DNA of 11,654 nt from Erysipelotrichaceae bacterium (GCA_021202205.1 JAJQDJ010000146.1:1-11654), one strand, 5' to 3'; counted from the first letter of the stretch, positions 1 through 7,280 are shown. Notes: generated by a model not told the origin, from the letters alone. Program-made: numbers and translations.

Positions 1-88
1 CTGCCCTCCAAATCAGCCCTCCCTTAATTCCAGTTTCATTTTACAATACGGGCTTTCAACAAATATTTCACTTATTTCATTTTTTTCT

Positions 89-116
89 TTGCGAATATTA
101 AAAATCCATGTATAAT
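89..116 (+). promoter_or_regulatory. Promoter of the small membrane protein gene
   Basis: A TTGCGA hexamer at 89-94 lies 16 bp before a perfect TATAAT at 111-116, about 28 bp ahead of the ATG at 145. The -35 is only a partial match to TTGACA. It is part of TTGCGAATA, a word that also occurs next to the -10 box of the XRE regulator gene (5943-5951), so it may double as an operator half-site. The promoter call rests on the -10 box and position. The rest of 1-88 shows nothing I can assign. Confidence 0.6.
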
Positions 117-144
117 AAGAACATATGAAAGGAAGTACATTGTT

Positions 145-633
145 ATGCAAGATACGATTTTAGACATGTTAGCTGTAATAATGGTGGTGGTGACACTTTG
201 GTTTACTTATTCTATCCTCAATATTATTGTAACAATATTTAATGCTCGTAGAAAAGATAAAGAATTAAAATTTTGTTTTAGCAAAAATGGATATATCGTT
301 TATACACTTTTAACGATTCTTTACCTTGTTTGTCTCATTGGTGGTATAGGTTTTGCTATCTATGGTCTCATCAATGGTTATAGTGGCTATTATAGAAATG
401 GTATGAATGCTGCTGCGTTAATGAGTTTAATTTATGCCTATATGCTTTCAAGTATTGTATTGCTTGGCAAGAAAAATATGATGGTTGGAAGAATGGTTAT
501 TGATTATCGTAAGCTTAAAAAAGTCAATTTTACATTTGATAATAAAATGTCATTTGTGTATATGCAAAAAGATTTTAATTTCTCAACTCGCTTTACAGAT
601 AAAACAAAACTTAGAAAAGCTATCTTTAAATGA
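145..633 (+). CDS. Small three-helix membrane protein, function unknown
   Basis: Encodes 162 residues that I do not recognise as a named family. Three hydrophobic segments are visible, at about residues 6-34, 51-78 and 88-108. The first two are separated by a basic loop (ARRKDKE). A charged, soluble C-terminal tail of roughly 50 residues (about 113-162) is rich in Lys, Phe and Asp and probably faces the cytoplasm. There is no cleavable signal peptide with an obvious cleavage site. The start at 145 is supported by an AAAGGAAG ribosome binding site at 128-135, 9 nt upstream, and by a promoter at 89-116. The gene is monocistronic, with a strong terminator 2 nt after the stop codon, and it converges on the ABC exporter operon. 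The promoter shares a TTGCGAATA word with the XRE regulator at 5987, so control by that regulator is possible but unproven. Confidence 0.8.
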   Translation: MQDTILDMLAVIMVVVTLWFTYSILNIIVTIFNARRKDKELKFCFSKNGYIVYTLLTILYLVCLIGGIGFAIYGLINGYSGYYRNGMNAAALMSLIYAYMLSSIVLLGKKNMMVGRMVIDYRKLKKVNFTFDNKMSFVYMQKDFNFSTRFTDKTKLRKAIFK

Positions 634-635
634 TG

Positions 636-669
636 AAGAGATTGTTTTATATGAAAACAATCTCTTTTT
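636..669 (+). terminator. Rho-independent terminator after the membrane protein gene
   Basis: A 13-bp perfect stem (636-648 with 654-666) and a 5-nt loop ATATG are followed by further Ts up to 669. It starts just after the TGA at 631-633. On the other strand the hairpin is not followed by a clear T run, so it works best for the plus-strand gene. It lies only 13 bp from the end of the converging ABC operon and may also block that transcript. Confidence 0.85.
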
Positions 670-681
670 ATATTGCCTATA

Positions 682-2415
682 TTAATGTTGAACATCAAAT
701 TGACTATAATATAAATAATGATAAAAACCTTTCTTTTTAAGTAATTCTTCATGTTTGCCCTGTTCAATAATTTGTCCATGATTCATGACTAAAATTTGAT
801 CTGCTGTTTGAATAGTTGATAAACGATGCGCAACAATAAAGGTTGTTCTTCCTTGCATCATCGTGTCAAAGGCATCCTGAACTTGTCTTTCAGTACGTGT
901 ATCAATGGAACTAGTAGCTTCATCTAAGATAAGCATTGGTGGTTTCATAAGCATTATACGAGCAATACATAACAATTGTTTTTGTCCCTGTGATAAGTTA
1001 CCACCCTCTTCACTAACAATTGTATCATAACCGTCTTTTAACTGTATAATAAATTTATGAGCATGAGCATTTTGAGCAGCTTCTATAATTTCTTCATCAG
1101 TTGCTTTTCTTCCATAAGCAATGTTTTCTTTAATTGTACCATTAAATAGCCATGATTCTTGTAAAACCATACCATAGAGACTGCGTAGATAATCTCTATT
1201 CATATTCATTGTATCAATACCATCAATATAGATGTGCCCATGAAGGGGATCATAAAAACGCATCAGCAAATTAATCAATGTTGTTTTACCGCATCCTGTT
1301 GGTCCTACTATAGCAATAGTTTGTCCTGGTTTGGCTTCAACATTAAGATTTTCTATGAGTTTTTGATGTGGTTCATAAGAAAATGATAAATCAACTATTT
1401 GAATATGTCCTTGAGGATTTGTAATCGTTTGAGGTGATTGAACCTCTTCTTCAATAGGGGTATCAAGTATGTCAAAGATTCTTGCTGCTGAAGCTAAAGC
1501 TGTTTGTAGTTCGGTAAAAACATTAGATATTTCATTGAATGGTTTAGTATATTGATTAGCATAAGTTAAAAAACTAGACAGTGATCCAACACTCATGTGT
1601 CCTGAAACAACATACAATGAACCAGCCACACATACTGAAGCATAAACGATATTGTTCACTACTCTTGTACTAGGATTGGCTAAAGCACCTAGAAATTGTG
1701 ATTTAACACCACTAACATAAACACGTTGATTGATTTCTTCAAAAGTTTCCTGATTGGTTTTCTCATAGCCAAAAGCTTTCACAATCTTTTGATGCCCTAT
1801 CATTTCTTCTACATAAGCGCTCATTTCGCCTCTTAAGGCTAATTGTTCTTGAAAGTATTTATATGTCTTATTAGCAATAACAGTAGCCACAACCAATGAT
1901 AAAGGTGTTAAAACTATAACAATAATTGCAATAGGAATATTGATATACAACATAAAACAAATTGTCCCTATAATGGTTGCTATACCATTAAAAAGATGGG
2001 TAAAACCTTGTAACAAGCCATCACCTATTAAATCAATATCATTACTCATACGACTTAATAAATCACCATGGGGATGCGAATCAATATAACTCAAAGGTAA
2101 CTTTGAATATTGCTCAAATAATTGATCACGCAAATCTTTAGTAATGGCATAAGTCATCTTATTAGATAACCTAACAACCAATAAATCAAAAATTTCTGCT
2201 ACAACAACACTTAAAGCTATATAAATAAGTATTTGATAGAGCAATTGAAAATCTACCTGATTAACACCTACTACATGATCAACTGCTCGGCCTATTAAAA
2301 CAGGCGTTAACAATGTAAAGATAATTTGAATAGCTGAACAAATAAGTGCCAAATATAAATATTTCAAATAAGGCTTACAAAATGTTAAAAGTCGCTTAAT
2401 TGTCTTAGTATCCAT
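682..2415 (-). CDS. Heterodimeric ABC exporter, subunit with the catalytic Walker B glutamate
   Basis: Encodes a 577-residue half-transporter: six-helix type I exporter membrane domain at about residues 1-315, then an ATP-binding domain. Visible motifs are Walker A GPTGCGKT (371-378), Q-loop Q419, signature LSQGQ (474-478), Walker B MLILDE with catalytic E499, and H-loop H530. The signature is off-consensus (Q for G), while the nucleotide-binding and hydrolysis residues are intact. In known heterodimers (BmrCD, LmrCD, TM287/288) this pattern marks the subunit that carries the active ATP site and lends a degenerate signature to the other site. The start at 2415 has a strong AAAGGAGG site 9 nt upstream. 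Its ATG directly follows the TAA of the upstream subunit, which implies translational coupling and equal stoichiometry. Likely a drug, lipid or peptide exporter in the cytoplasmic membrane; the substrate cannot be read from sequence. Confidence 0.93.
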   Translation of the reverse strand: MDTKTIKRLLTFCKPYLKYLYLALICSAIQIIFTLLTPVLIGRAVDHVVGVNQVDFQLLYQILIYIALSVVVAEIFDLLVVRLSNKMTYAITKDLRDQLFEQYSKLPLSYIDSHPHGDLLSRMSNDIDLIGDGLLQGFTHLFNGIATIIGTICFMLYINIPIAIIVIVLTPLSLVVATVIANKTYKYFQEQLALRGEMSAYVEEMIGHQKIVKAFGYEKTNQETFEEINQRVYVSGVKSQFLGALANPSTRVVNNIVYASVCVAGSLYVVSGHMSVGSLSSFLTYANQYTKPFNEISNVFTELQTALASAARIFDILDTPIEEEVQSPQTITNPQGHIQIVDLSFSYEPHQKLIENLNVEAKPGQTIAIVGPTGCGKTTLINLLMRFYDPLHGHIYIDGIDTMNMNRDYLRSLYGMVLQESWLFNGTIKENIAYGRKATDEEIIEAAQNAHAHKFIIQLKDGYDTIVSEEGGNLSQGQKQLLCIARIMLMKPPMLILDEATSSIDTRTERQVQDAFDTMMQGRTTFIVAHRLSTIQTADQILVMNHGQIIEQGKHEELLKKKGFYHYLYYSQFDVQH

Positions 2416-4116
2416 TTATGCTGCCTCCTTTGATAATTGAGAATGCACGATTTCCTGGTAGATTGTACAATCTTTCATCAATTCATTATGACTACCCAAT
2501 CCTACCAATTGTCCATGGCTTAATACCAATATTTTATCAGCATGCATCAAACTACTAACACGTTGACTGACAATAATTGTTGTTTGATTTAATGAAGCCA
2601 ATGCTTTTCTTAAAGCAGCATCAGTAGCAAAATCCAACGCACTGGCGCTATCATCCAATATCAATAATTCAGGCTTTTTAACCAATGCCCTAGCAATTGT
2701 TAAACGCTGTCTTTGTCCCCCTGATAAATTATGACCATCCTGATTAATATAAGTATCAATACCTTGATCATAATCATAAACAAATGTTGCCTGAGCTATA
2801 CGTAATGCTTCATTAATTTCATCATCAGTAGCATCTTGTTTGCCCCAACATATATTTTTTCTAATTGTCCCACTAAATAAAACAGCCTGTTGAGGAACAA
2901 AGCCCATCATATTTCTTAATTCATCTAAGGCATAATCTTGTATTGGTTTATCTTTTATATATATTTGCCCTTCGCCGGCTTCATAAAAACGTCCAATCAA
3001 ATTCACCAAAGTTGTTTTACCAGAACCTGTTCCGCCTATAATACCAATCGTTTCTCCTTGCTCCATACTAAAAGAAACATCTTCTATTGCTTTGGCACTA
3101 CGATAACTAAAAGAAACATGATCAAAGCAAACAAGAGGTGCATCACTTATTTCATTTTTCTCATAACCTCCTGGAATGGTTGGCATAATATTGAGCACAG
3201 CTTCTACTCTTTTATAACAAGCCGATGCTTTAATGAGAATCAAAATTGTATTAGCAAAAGCAAGCATCGCTAATAATATAGAATTCATATAGTTAATTAA
3301 AGCCACAACTTCCCCTTGAGTTAAAATCCCTGTATTAACTTTAATAGCTCCAACATACAACACTAACATAATACCACAGTTTACAATAACATTCGTAAAA
3401 GGATTTAAAAGTGCTGCAATCTTACCAACACCAATCTGTTCATCTTTTTGTTTTTTTGTTGCTTCATGAAATCTTTTTCTTTCATAATGTTGTTTAGAAA
3501 AAGCGCGGATAACACGAATACCTGACAAATTTTCTCGACATACCAATGCTAAATGATCCAATTGTTTTTGAATTTTTGTATACAAAGGCAATGATCTAAA
3601 CATCACGAGATAAATTGTTATAGCTATCAATGGTGCACAAAGCAAGAATATTAAAGCCATTTGAACATTAATTCGAAATGCCATTACCAAAGAACCAATA
3701 ATGAGAAAAGGTCCTCTAGAACACAAACGTATAATCATTGCAACTGCAAGTTGAATCTGCACAACATCATTACTCATACGTGTAATCAACGAAGGTGTTC
3801 CGATATCATCAATTTCATCATAATCAAAAGCATTAATAGCTTTATACATATCATTTCTAAGATAAGTGCCAAATCCCTGTGATGTCTTAGATGCAAAATA
3901 TTGACATACCAATGCACATCCATATCCAACAAAAGTCAATAAAAACATCAAAGCACCCATTCTTATAATATAATTATTATCGTGAGTACCAATTCCATTA
4001 TCAATAATGTCGGCTACAATCAATGGTACCATCAACTCAAAAAATGCTTCAATTAATTTAAATACAAATCCTGTAATTGCTTCTTTGCGATAAGGTTTAA
4101 TATATTTTTTCCACAT
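2416..4116 (-). CDS. Heterodimeric ABC exporter, subunit with the degenerate ATP site
   Basis: Encodes a 566-residue half-transporter, first gene of the exporter operon. The type I exporter membrane domain spans about residues 1-305. The nucleotide-binding domain shows Walker A GGTGSGKT (361-368), Q-loop region FVPQQ (406-410), canonical signature LSGGQ (464-468), Walker B LLILDD with D489 where the catalytic Glu belongs, and Q518 where the H-loop His belongs. Both changes mark a hydrolysis-poor site. The canonical signature completes the active site of the partner encoded by 682-2415. The frame stays open to 4230, but those extra 38 residues lack a ribosome binding site, would overlap the LysR gene, and would read through the promoter. 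The start at 4116 has AGAGGAG 7 nt upstream (4124-4130). It diverges from the LysR gene, the likely regulator. Confidence 0.93.
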   Translation of the reverse strand: MWKKYIKPYRKEAITGFVFKLIEAFFELMVPLIVADIIDNGIGTHDNNYIIRMGALMFLLTFVGYGCALVCQYFASKTSQGFGTYLRNDMYKAINAFDYDEIDDIGTPSLITRMSNDVVQIQLAVAMIIRLCSRGPFLIIGSLVMAFRINVQMALIFLLCAPLIAITIYLVMFRSLPLYTKIQKQLDHLALVCRENLSGIRVIRAFSKQHYERKRFHEATKKQKDEQIGVGKIAALLNPFTNVIVNCGIMLVLYVGAIKVNTGILTQGEVVALINYMNSILLAMLAFANTILILIKASACYKRVEAVLNIMPTIPGGYEKNEISDAPLVCFDHVSFSYRSAKAIEDVSFSMEQGETIGIIGGTGSGKTTLVNLIGRFYEAGEGQIYIKDKPIQDYALDELRNMMGFVPQQAVLFSGTIRKNICWGKQDATDDEINEALRIAQATFVYDYDQGIDTYINQDGHNLSGGQRQRLTIARALVKKPELLILDDSASALDFATDAALRKALASLNQTTIIVSQRVSSLMHADKILVLSHGQLVGLGSHNELMKDCTIYQEIVHSQLSKEAA

Positions 4117-4138
4117 ACTATGACTCCTCTCTTGTCTT

Positions 4139-4167
4139 ATTATAATTAAAATGATATTATATGTAAA
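4139..4167 (-). promoter_or_regulatory. Promoter of the ABC exporter operon
   Basis: Read on the minus strand, TTTACA (4167-4162), a 17-bp spacer and a perfect TATAAT (4144-4139) form a good sigma-A type promoter. It starts transcription near 4132, with a short leader before the ATG at 4116. The -35 box overlaps by 2 bp the 21-bp palindrome at 4166-4186, so a regulator bound there would touch the polymerase. Confidence 0.7.
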
Positions 4168-4186
4168 ATATATATTATATATATTT
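4166..4186. promoter_or_regulatory. Perfect 21-bp AT palindrome between LysR gene and exporter operon
   Basis: The 21 bp centred on 4176 are perfectly self-complementary apart from the central base (AAATATATAT, T, ATATATATTT). They contain T-N11-A spacings of the kind LysR-type regulators bind. The palindrome abuts the exporter -35 box and covers the -35 region of the LysR promoter, whose likely -10 is TATACT at 4189-4194. This suits a site for autoregulation plus control of the exporter. Because the segment is only A and T, chance symmetry is a real alternative. Confidence 0.4.
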
Positions 4187-4215
4187 ATTATACTTTTTAC
4201 ATATAGGAGAATAAT

Positions 4216-5070
4216 ATGGATATCAAACAAATGCTTTATTTTAAAACAATCGTTGAAGAAGGTACCATTTCTAAAGCAGCACTAAAACTACATATGGCTC
4301 AGCCACCTTTATCGATGCAATTAAAACAATTAGAAGAAGAATTAAATGTTCAATTAATTATTCGTAATAACCGTGGCATAGAGCTCACACAAGCTGGTAA
4401 ATTATTTTATAAACGTTCATTACAAATCTTATCACTTAGTGAATTAACAATTCAGGAAATCAAGGATTTAGAAGAAAAAGTACTACGCATAGGTGTAACA
4501 TCGTCAAATCGATCTCTCATTTCCTATTTAGATAAAACATTTATAACTGATCATAAACTATCTTTTCGTATTCATGAAGGTTCCACCTATGAAATGATTG
4601 ATTTACTGTTAACACACAACATTGACATGGCTTTTGTTCGAACACCATTTGACCAAAATCAGGTTAATGCTATTCCTTTATGCAATGAACCAATGATAGC
4701 TGTTGGACAAGAACACTTCTTTCATTCTTCTATGACATCTATTAAAAAATTCCATAATGTACCATTGATTATTCATCAGAGATATCTTTCATTTATCAGT
4801 GACTATTGTTTACAATATCATTTCAACCCTTTTATTAAATTTGTTTGTGACGATTCACATACTTCCTTGCTTTATGCCCACTATGGCTATGGTGTTGCCA
4901 TTGTTCCACAACGTGCTATTGATATGATTGATCATTCATTACATAGAGAAGTACTGACCGATAAACAACTTTACACATCTATTGTCATTGCATATAGGAA
5001 AAATGAAAAATTAGATGATTATATTGAACAAATGATTGATACTTATACACATATGTTTACCAACGAATGA
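4216..5070 (+). CDS. LysR-type transcriptional regulator, divergent from the ABC exporter
   Basis: Encodes 284 residues, near the usual 290-310 of the family. The N-terminal winged helix-turn-helix (about 1-60) is typical: MLYFKTIVEEGTISKAAL, then a recognition segment around QPPLSMQLKQLEEEL and the RGIELTQAG wing. A linker helix follows (about 65-88). The two-lobed periplasmic-binding-like effector domain begins near residue 90 (VLRIGVTSS) and includes the VAIVPQ segment near 234-239. The start at 4216 has TAGGAGA a few bases upstream. Divergent transcription from the exporter, with a shared 99-bp control region, is the classic LysR arrangement, so it probably senses an exported compound or a related metabolite and controls the exporter and itself. 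The ligand is unknown. No clear terminator is visible in the 53-bp convergent gap that follows (5071-5123). Confidence 0.92.
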   Translation: MDIKQMLYFKTIVEEGTISKAALKLHMAQPPLSMQLKQLEEELNVQLIIRNNRGIELTQAGKLFYKRSLQILSLSELTIQEIKDLEEKVLRIGVTSSNRSLISYLDKTFITDHKLSFRIHEGSTYEMIDLLLTHNIDMAFVRTPFDQNQVNAIPLCNEPMIAVGQEHFFHSSMTSIKKFHNVPLIIHQRYLSFISDYCLQYHFNPFIKFVCDDSHTSLLYAHYGYGVAIVPQRAIDMIDHSLHREVLTDKQLYTSIVIAYRKNEKLDDYIEQMIDTYTHMFTNE

Positions 5071-5123
5071 ATTGATAAACCATAACATCATACCTTGTAT
5101 TCTTTATTATTGTTACCAAAAAA

Positions 5124-5786
5124 TTACTCTTTAAAACGCATAAGCATAATATTATCCATATATCGATTACTAACCTGAAAATCTTCACAAGATTGTAAAA
5201 TAATCTGATAATTCCAAGAATAATCAATATACTGCATATTAATCATGACGCTTTGATTAACTTGCATAAAATAATTGAAAAACAAATGTTTTAAATAATG
5301 ATAACTCTTAATAGATGCCAAAAAACACTCATTCGCAATCGTCATAATAAAAAAATTATCATAATATTTCACTGCATATTTGACCTCATCTAATTCAAAA
5401 ACATGTTTTATGCCATTATCTTTCATAGATAGACACCATCTTTTGTTTAACATAACAGTGTTTACAACACTTTCACATAAAGCATCAATTTCTATAGGCA
5501 TAATCAAATAATCTTTAATGCCTATCTTATTGAATTCTTGAAAATGATCATAATCTTTTCCAGCAAAAATAATGTCTGATTCATTGTGTACGATTTTTAA
5601 TTGATGAACAATTTCTATATTAATATCATCAATAATTATAACGCCAATCATTTGATTATCATATAATCTTAATTCTTCTAAATTTCTGCAAACAAAGATA
5701 TGAATCATATCCTTAAAATAGTGTTTCAACTTCTTTATGACCAAATTAAGATAACATTTCTGTTGATTATATAGCAATATTGCCAT
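5124..5786 (-). CDS. LytTR-family response regulator with degenerate receiver domain
   Basis: Encodes 220 residues. The C-terminal half (about 127-220) looks like a LytTR DNA-binding domain: the FMQVNQSVMINMQYI stretch matches the family's conserved His/Asn-Arg-Ser-x-hydrophobic-Asn region, followed by late strands and VSNRYMDNIM. The N-terminal half (about 1-115) has the strand pattern of a receiver, but key residues are altered. The start (AILLYNQQ) lacks the acidic pair, Ala75 replaces the switch Thr/Ser (IIFAGKD), and Met96 replaces the conserved Lys (LIMP where LxKP is usual). A possible phosphoacceptor Asp remains at D53/D54 (IIIDDIN). It may therefore work without phosphorylation, and no histidine kinase lies nearby. 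The start has a GGGAGG site 7 nt upstream. It is monocistronic within the window and divergent from the XRE gene. Confidence 0.82.
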   Translation of the reverse strand: MAILLYNQQKCYLNLVIKKLKHYFKDMIHIFVCRNLEELRLYDNQMIGVIIIDDINIEIVHQLKIVHNESDIIFAGKDYDHFQEFNKIGIKDYLIMPIEIDALCESVVNTVMLNKRWCLSMKDNGIKHVFELDEVKYAVKYYDNFFIMTIANECFLASIKSYHYLKHLFFNYFMQVNQSVMINMQYIDYSWNYQIILQSCEDFQVSNRYMDNIMLMRFKE

Positions 5787-5806
5787 AATTTTCCCTCCCT
5801 CTATCT

Positions 5807-5835
5807 ATTTTACAGGATAAACGATGAGAGTTCAG
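5807..5835 (-). promoter_or_regulatory. Probable promoter of the LytTR regulator gene
   Basis: On the minus strand, CTGAAC (5835-5830), a 17-bp spacer and TAAAAT (5812-5807) form a moderate promoter about 20 bp ahead of the ATG at 5786. Two words near the LytTR-type consensus (NNNGTTNAG-like) overlap it: AGAGTTCAG on the plus strand at 5827-5835 and ATCGTTTAT on the minus strand at 5825-5817. Autoregulation is conceivable. Both words have a mismatch, so this is weak evidence. Confidence 0.4.
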
Positions 5836-5923
5836 TATATTTTTGCTTTAAATGTGAATATTTTTTCTTCTTTTATTCATATTTTCTTCAATTATTGCAA
5901 AAAAAATAAAAAATCAGTTGCAT

Positions 5924-5966
5924 TTCGCAAGGACTTTACCCATTGCGAATAAATATAGTGTATAAT
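5924..5966 (+). promoter_or_regulatory. XRE gene promoter with TTCGCAA/TTGCGAA inverted-repeat operator
   Basis: A perfect -10 box TATAAT lies at 5961-5966, 20 bp before the ATG at 5987, with no good -35 at the normal distance. Just upstream is a perfect 7-bp inverted repeat, TTCGCAA (5924-5930) and TTGCGAA (5943-5949), with 12 bp between arms and about two helical turns centre to centre. Further TTGC/GCAA words occur at 5895-5900 and 5918-5921. The layout fits a dimeric repressor sitting over the -35 region, most simply the XRE protein itself. Confidence 0.6.
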
Positions 5967-5986
5967 AAAACAAAGGTGGTGAAAGC

Positions 5987-6253
5987 ATGAGCACAATCGG
6001 TGAAAGATTAAAAATATTACGTAAAGAAGCAGGTCTTTCTCAAAAACAAGTTGCTGAAACATTAAAAATGTCAAAACCTATTGTTTCTCAATATGAGTCA
6101 GATCAAAGAAAACCTTCTTTAGGAAAATTGATTCGTTTTTCACGTTTCTATAATGCATCATTGGATTACATTTGTGGTAACGTAGATGAAAAAGGACAAT
6201 TATTAGGTGATATCGAAGCTTTATTAGCAACAGAAGAAAAATATCAAAGTTAA
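5987..6253 (+). CDS. Small XRE-family helix-turn-helix regulator
   Basis: Encodes 88 residues, almost entirely a Cro/C1-type helix-turn-helix domain. Residues about 5-62 read IGERLKILRKEAGLSQKQVAETL, then the recognition helix KPIVSQYESDQRKPSL, and end in YNASLDYICG, the usual closing pattern of this family. The last ~25 residues are acidic and helical (LLGDIEALLATEEK) and could mediate dimer formation. No sensor or peptidase domain is attached. The start at 5987 has AAAGGTGG just upstream and a promoter with an inverted repeat at 5924-5949. The gene is monocistronic with a strong terminator. It could be a chromosomal regulator or a leftover phage/toxin-antitoxin type regulator, but no phage or toxin gene accompanies it. 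Autoregulation through the TTGCGAA sites is my inference. Confidence 0.92.
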   Translation: MSTIGERLKILRKEAGLSQKQVAETLKMSKPIVSQYESDQRKPSLGKLIRFSRFYNASLDYICGNVDEKGQLLGDIEALLATEEKYQS

Positions 6254-6269
6254 ATAAGTAGTTAGTTAT

Positions 6270-6304
6270 AAAAAAATAGTATGCATGATGTATACTATTT
6301 TTTT
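6270..6304. terminator. Bidirectional terminator between XRE gene and nucleotidyltransferase
   Basis: A 13-bp perfect stem (6270-6282 with 6292-6304) extends by GCA/TGT (one G-T pair) to a 3-nt loop TGA. The outer stem is seven A opposite seven T, so a T run ends the transcript in either direction. It serves the XRE gene (+) and the nucleotidyltransferase (-), whose TAA stop (6303-6305) lies inside the hairpin. Confidence 0.88.
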
Positions 6305-7199
6305 ATAATTTTTCTGGATATAATCCCTGTTCAATTAATTTTTGAATACTTGCTTTGACAGAATCCTTGTCCTCTTTATAAGTCACACCATACCATTCAT
6401 CATGACTTGTTAATACATCAACGCTAATTTTGCCTTCATTTAATAAATCCCCAATAATAGTTGGTAGTAAATATTCCGATTTGAGATCAGAAGCATCCAA
6501 ATTTGATAAAAATTCATCAAAACCACTATCTAAAATATCTAAAAAATCCGGATACAATCCCCACATATTCATAGAAACAACAGATTCTTTATCAATTTCT
6601 CTACCTTCAGCTAACGCTTTACCATCTATATGCTCAATATTATGCGTTTCTTCAATATCCACCAATTGACCATTTGCTACTTGACAAACTCCTCTGGTAA
6701 CACCGCCATTATCACTTAAAGTATTCTTGAGAATAAAGCCAACCATACTTGCTTTTAAACCATCATGAGTGCTTTCACTAGTCAAATAATCATAAGCTAC
6801 TTTATAAGCCTCTTTGCCATAATAATCATCAGCATTAATAACCAAAAAAGGTTCATGAATCAAATCTTTGCATGCTAATATAGCTTGTCCTGTCCCCCAT
6901 GGTTTTGTTCTCTCACCAAATATTTTCTGATATTTTTCAGAAATATTTTTTACTTCCTGATAGGCATATTCAACATGAACTTTTTGCTTGATTCTTTGAC
7001 CAATAACTTCATCAAATGCTTCCTCAAGATCTTTTCTAATAACAAAAACAACCTTATTAAAACCTACACTCAATGCATCATATATTGAATAATCCATAAT
7101 AATTTCACCATTAGGTCCCATAGCTTCTAGCTGTTTAATGCCACCACCGAATCGACTTCCAATTCCAGCTGCCATAACAACCAATGTCACATTTTCCAT
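6303..7199 (-). CDS. Sugar-phosphate-type nucleotidyltransferase
   Basis: Encodes 298 residues of the NTP_transferase fold, the family that joins an NTP to a sugar phosphate or similar alcohol phosphate and releases pyrophosphate. The N-terminal loop AAGIGSRFGGGIKQ (10-23) contains the GxGxR...K nucleotide-binding signature. KPWGTGQAIL (99-108) and NADDYYG (122-128, the metal-binding Asp region) are also clear. There is no left-handed beta-helix acyltransferase domain, so it is a single-domain enzyme. The frame stays open 150 nt further upstream, but the start at 7199 has AAGGAG about 9 nt before it and its own promoter, whereas the longer form would run into the divergent gene. The substrate is unclear; related stand-alone enzymes act in polysaccharide, teichoic acid or phosphocholine pathways. 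It is divergent from the kinase pseudogene and ends inside a bidirectional terminator. Confidence 0.88.
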   Translation of the reverse strand: MENVTLVVMAAGIGSRFGGGIKQLEAMGPNGEIIMDYSIYDALSVGFNKVVFVIRKDLEEAFDEVIGQRIKQKVHVEYAYQEVKNISEKYQKIFGERTKPWGTGQAILACKDLIHEPFLVINADDYYGKEAYKVAYDYLTSESTHDGLKASMVGFILKNTLSDNGGVTRGVCQVANGQLVDIEETHNIEHIDGKALAEGREIDKESVVSMNMWGLYPDFLDILDSGFDEFLSNLDASDLKSEYLLPTIIGDLLNEGKISVDVLTSHDEWYGVTYKEDKDSVKASIQKLIEQGLYPEKL

Positions 7200-7220
7200 C
7201 TTTTCCACTCCTTCATCCGC

Positions 7221-7249
7221 ATTATAACAATATTTTTTCTTACAAACAA
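7221..7249 (-). promoter_or_regulatory. Promoter of the nucleotidyltransferase gene
   Basis: On the minus strand, TTGTTT (7249-7244), a 17-bp spacer and TATAAT (7226-7221) are preceded by TGT, giving an extended -10 (TGTTATAAT). The ATG at 7199 follows after a short leader with AAGGAG. It lies back to back with the kinase promoter. Confidence 0.7.
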
Positions 7250-7280
7250 CCATTAATTCCAAGAACTCCATGAAAATTTC

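Noticed and set aside
1..20. GGAGGGCAG on the minus strand at the left edge, like a ribosome binding site of a gene starting outside the window
   Set aside because: No start codon is visible inside the window and no convincing minus-strand promoter precedes it, so it cannot be supported here.
2938..3882. Plus-strand open frames at 2938-3273 and 3661-3882
   Set aside because: They lie antisense inside the well-supported ABC subunit, have no family motif and are low-complexity shadows of the real frame.
4117..4230. Extended start of the first ABC subunit at 4230
   Set aside because: The extra 38 residues have no ribosome binding site, overlap the LysR start and cover the promoter; AGAGGAG before 4116 is decisive.
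5071..5123. Possible terminator between the converging LysR and LytTR genes
   Set aside because: Only a 5-bp TAACA/TGTTA match across a long loop is visible, with no T run; too weak to call.
5331..5340. ATTCGCAAT inside the LytTR gene, resembling the XRE operator word
   Set aside because: It lies within coding sequence, is a single copy without an inverted partner, and is explained by codons.
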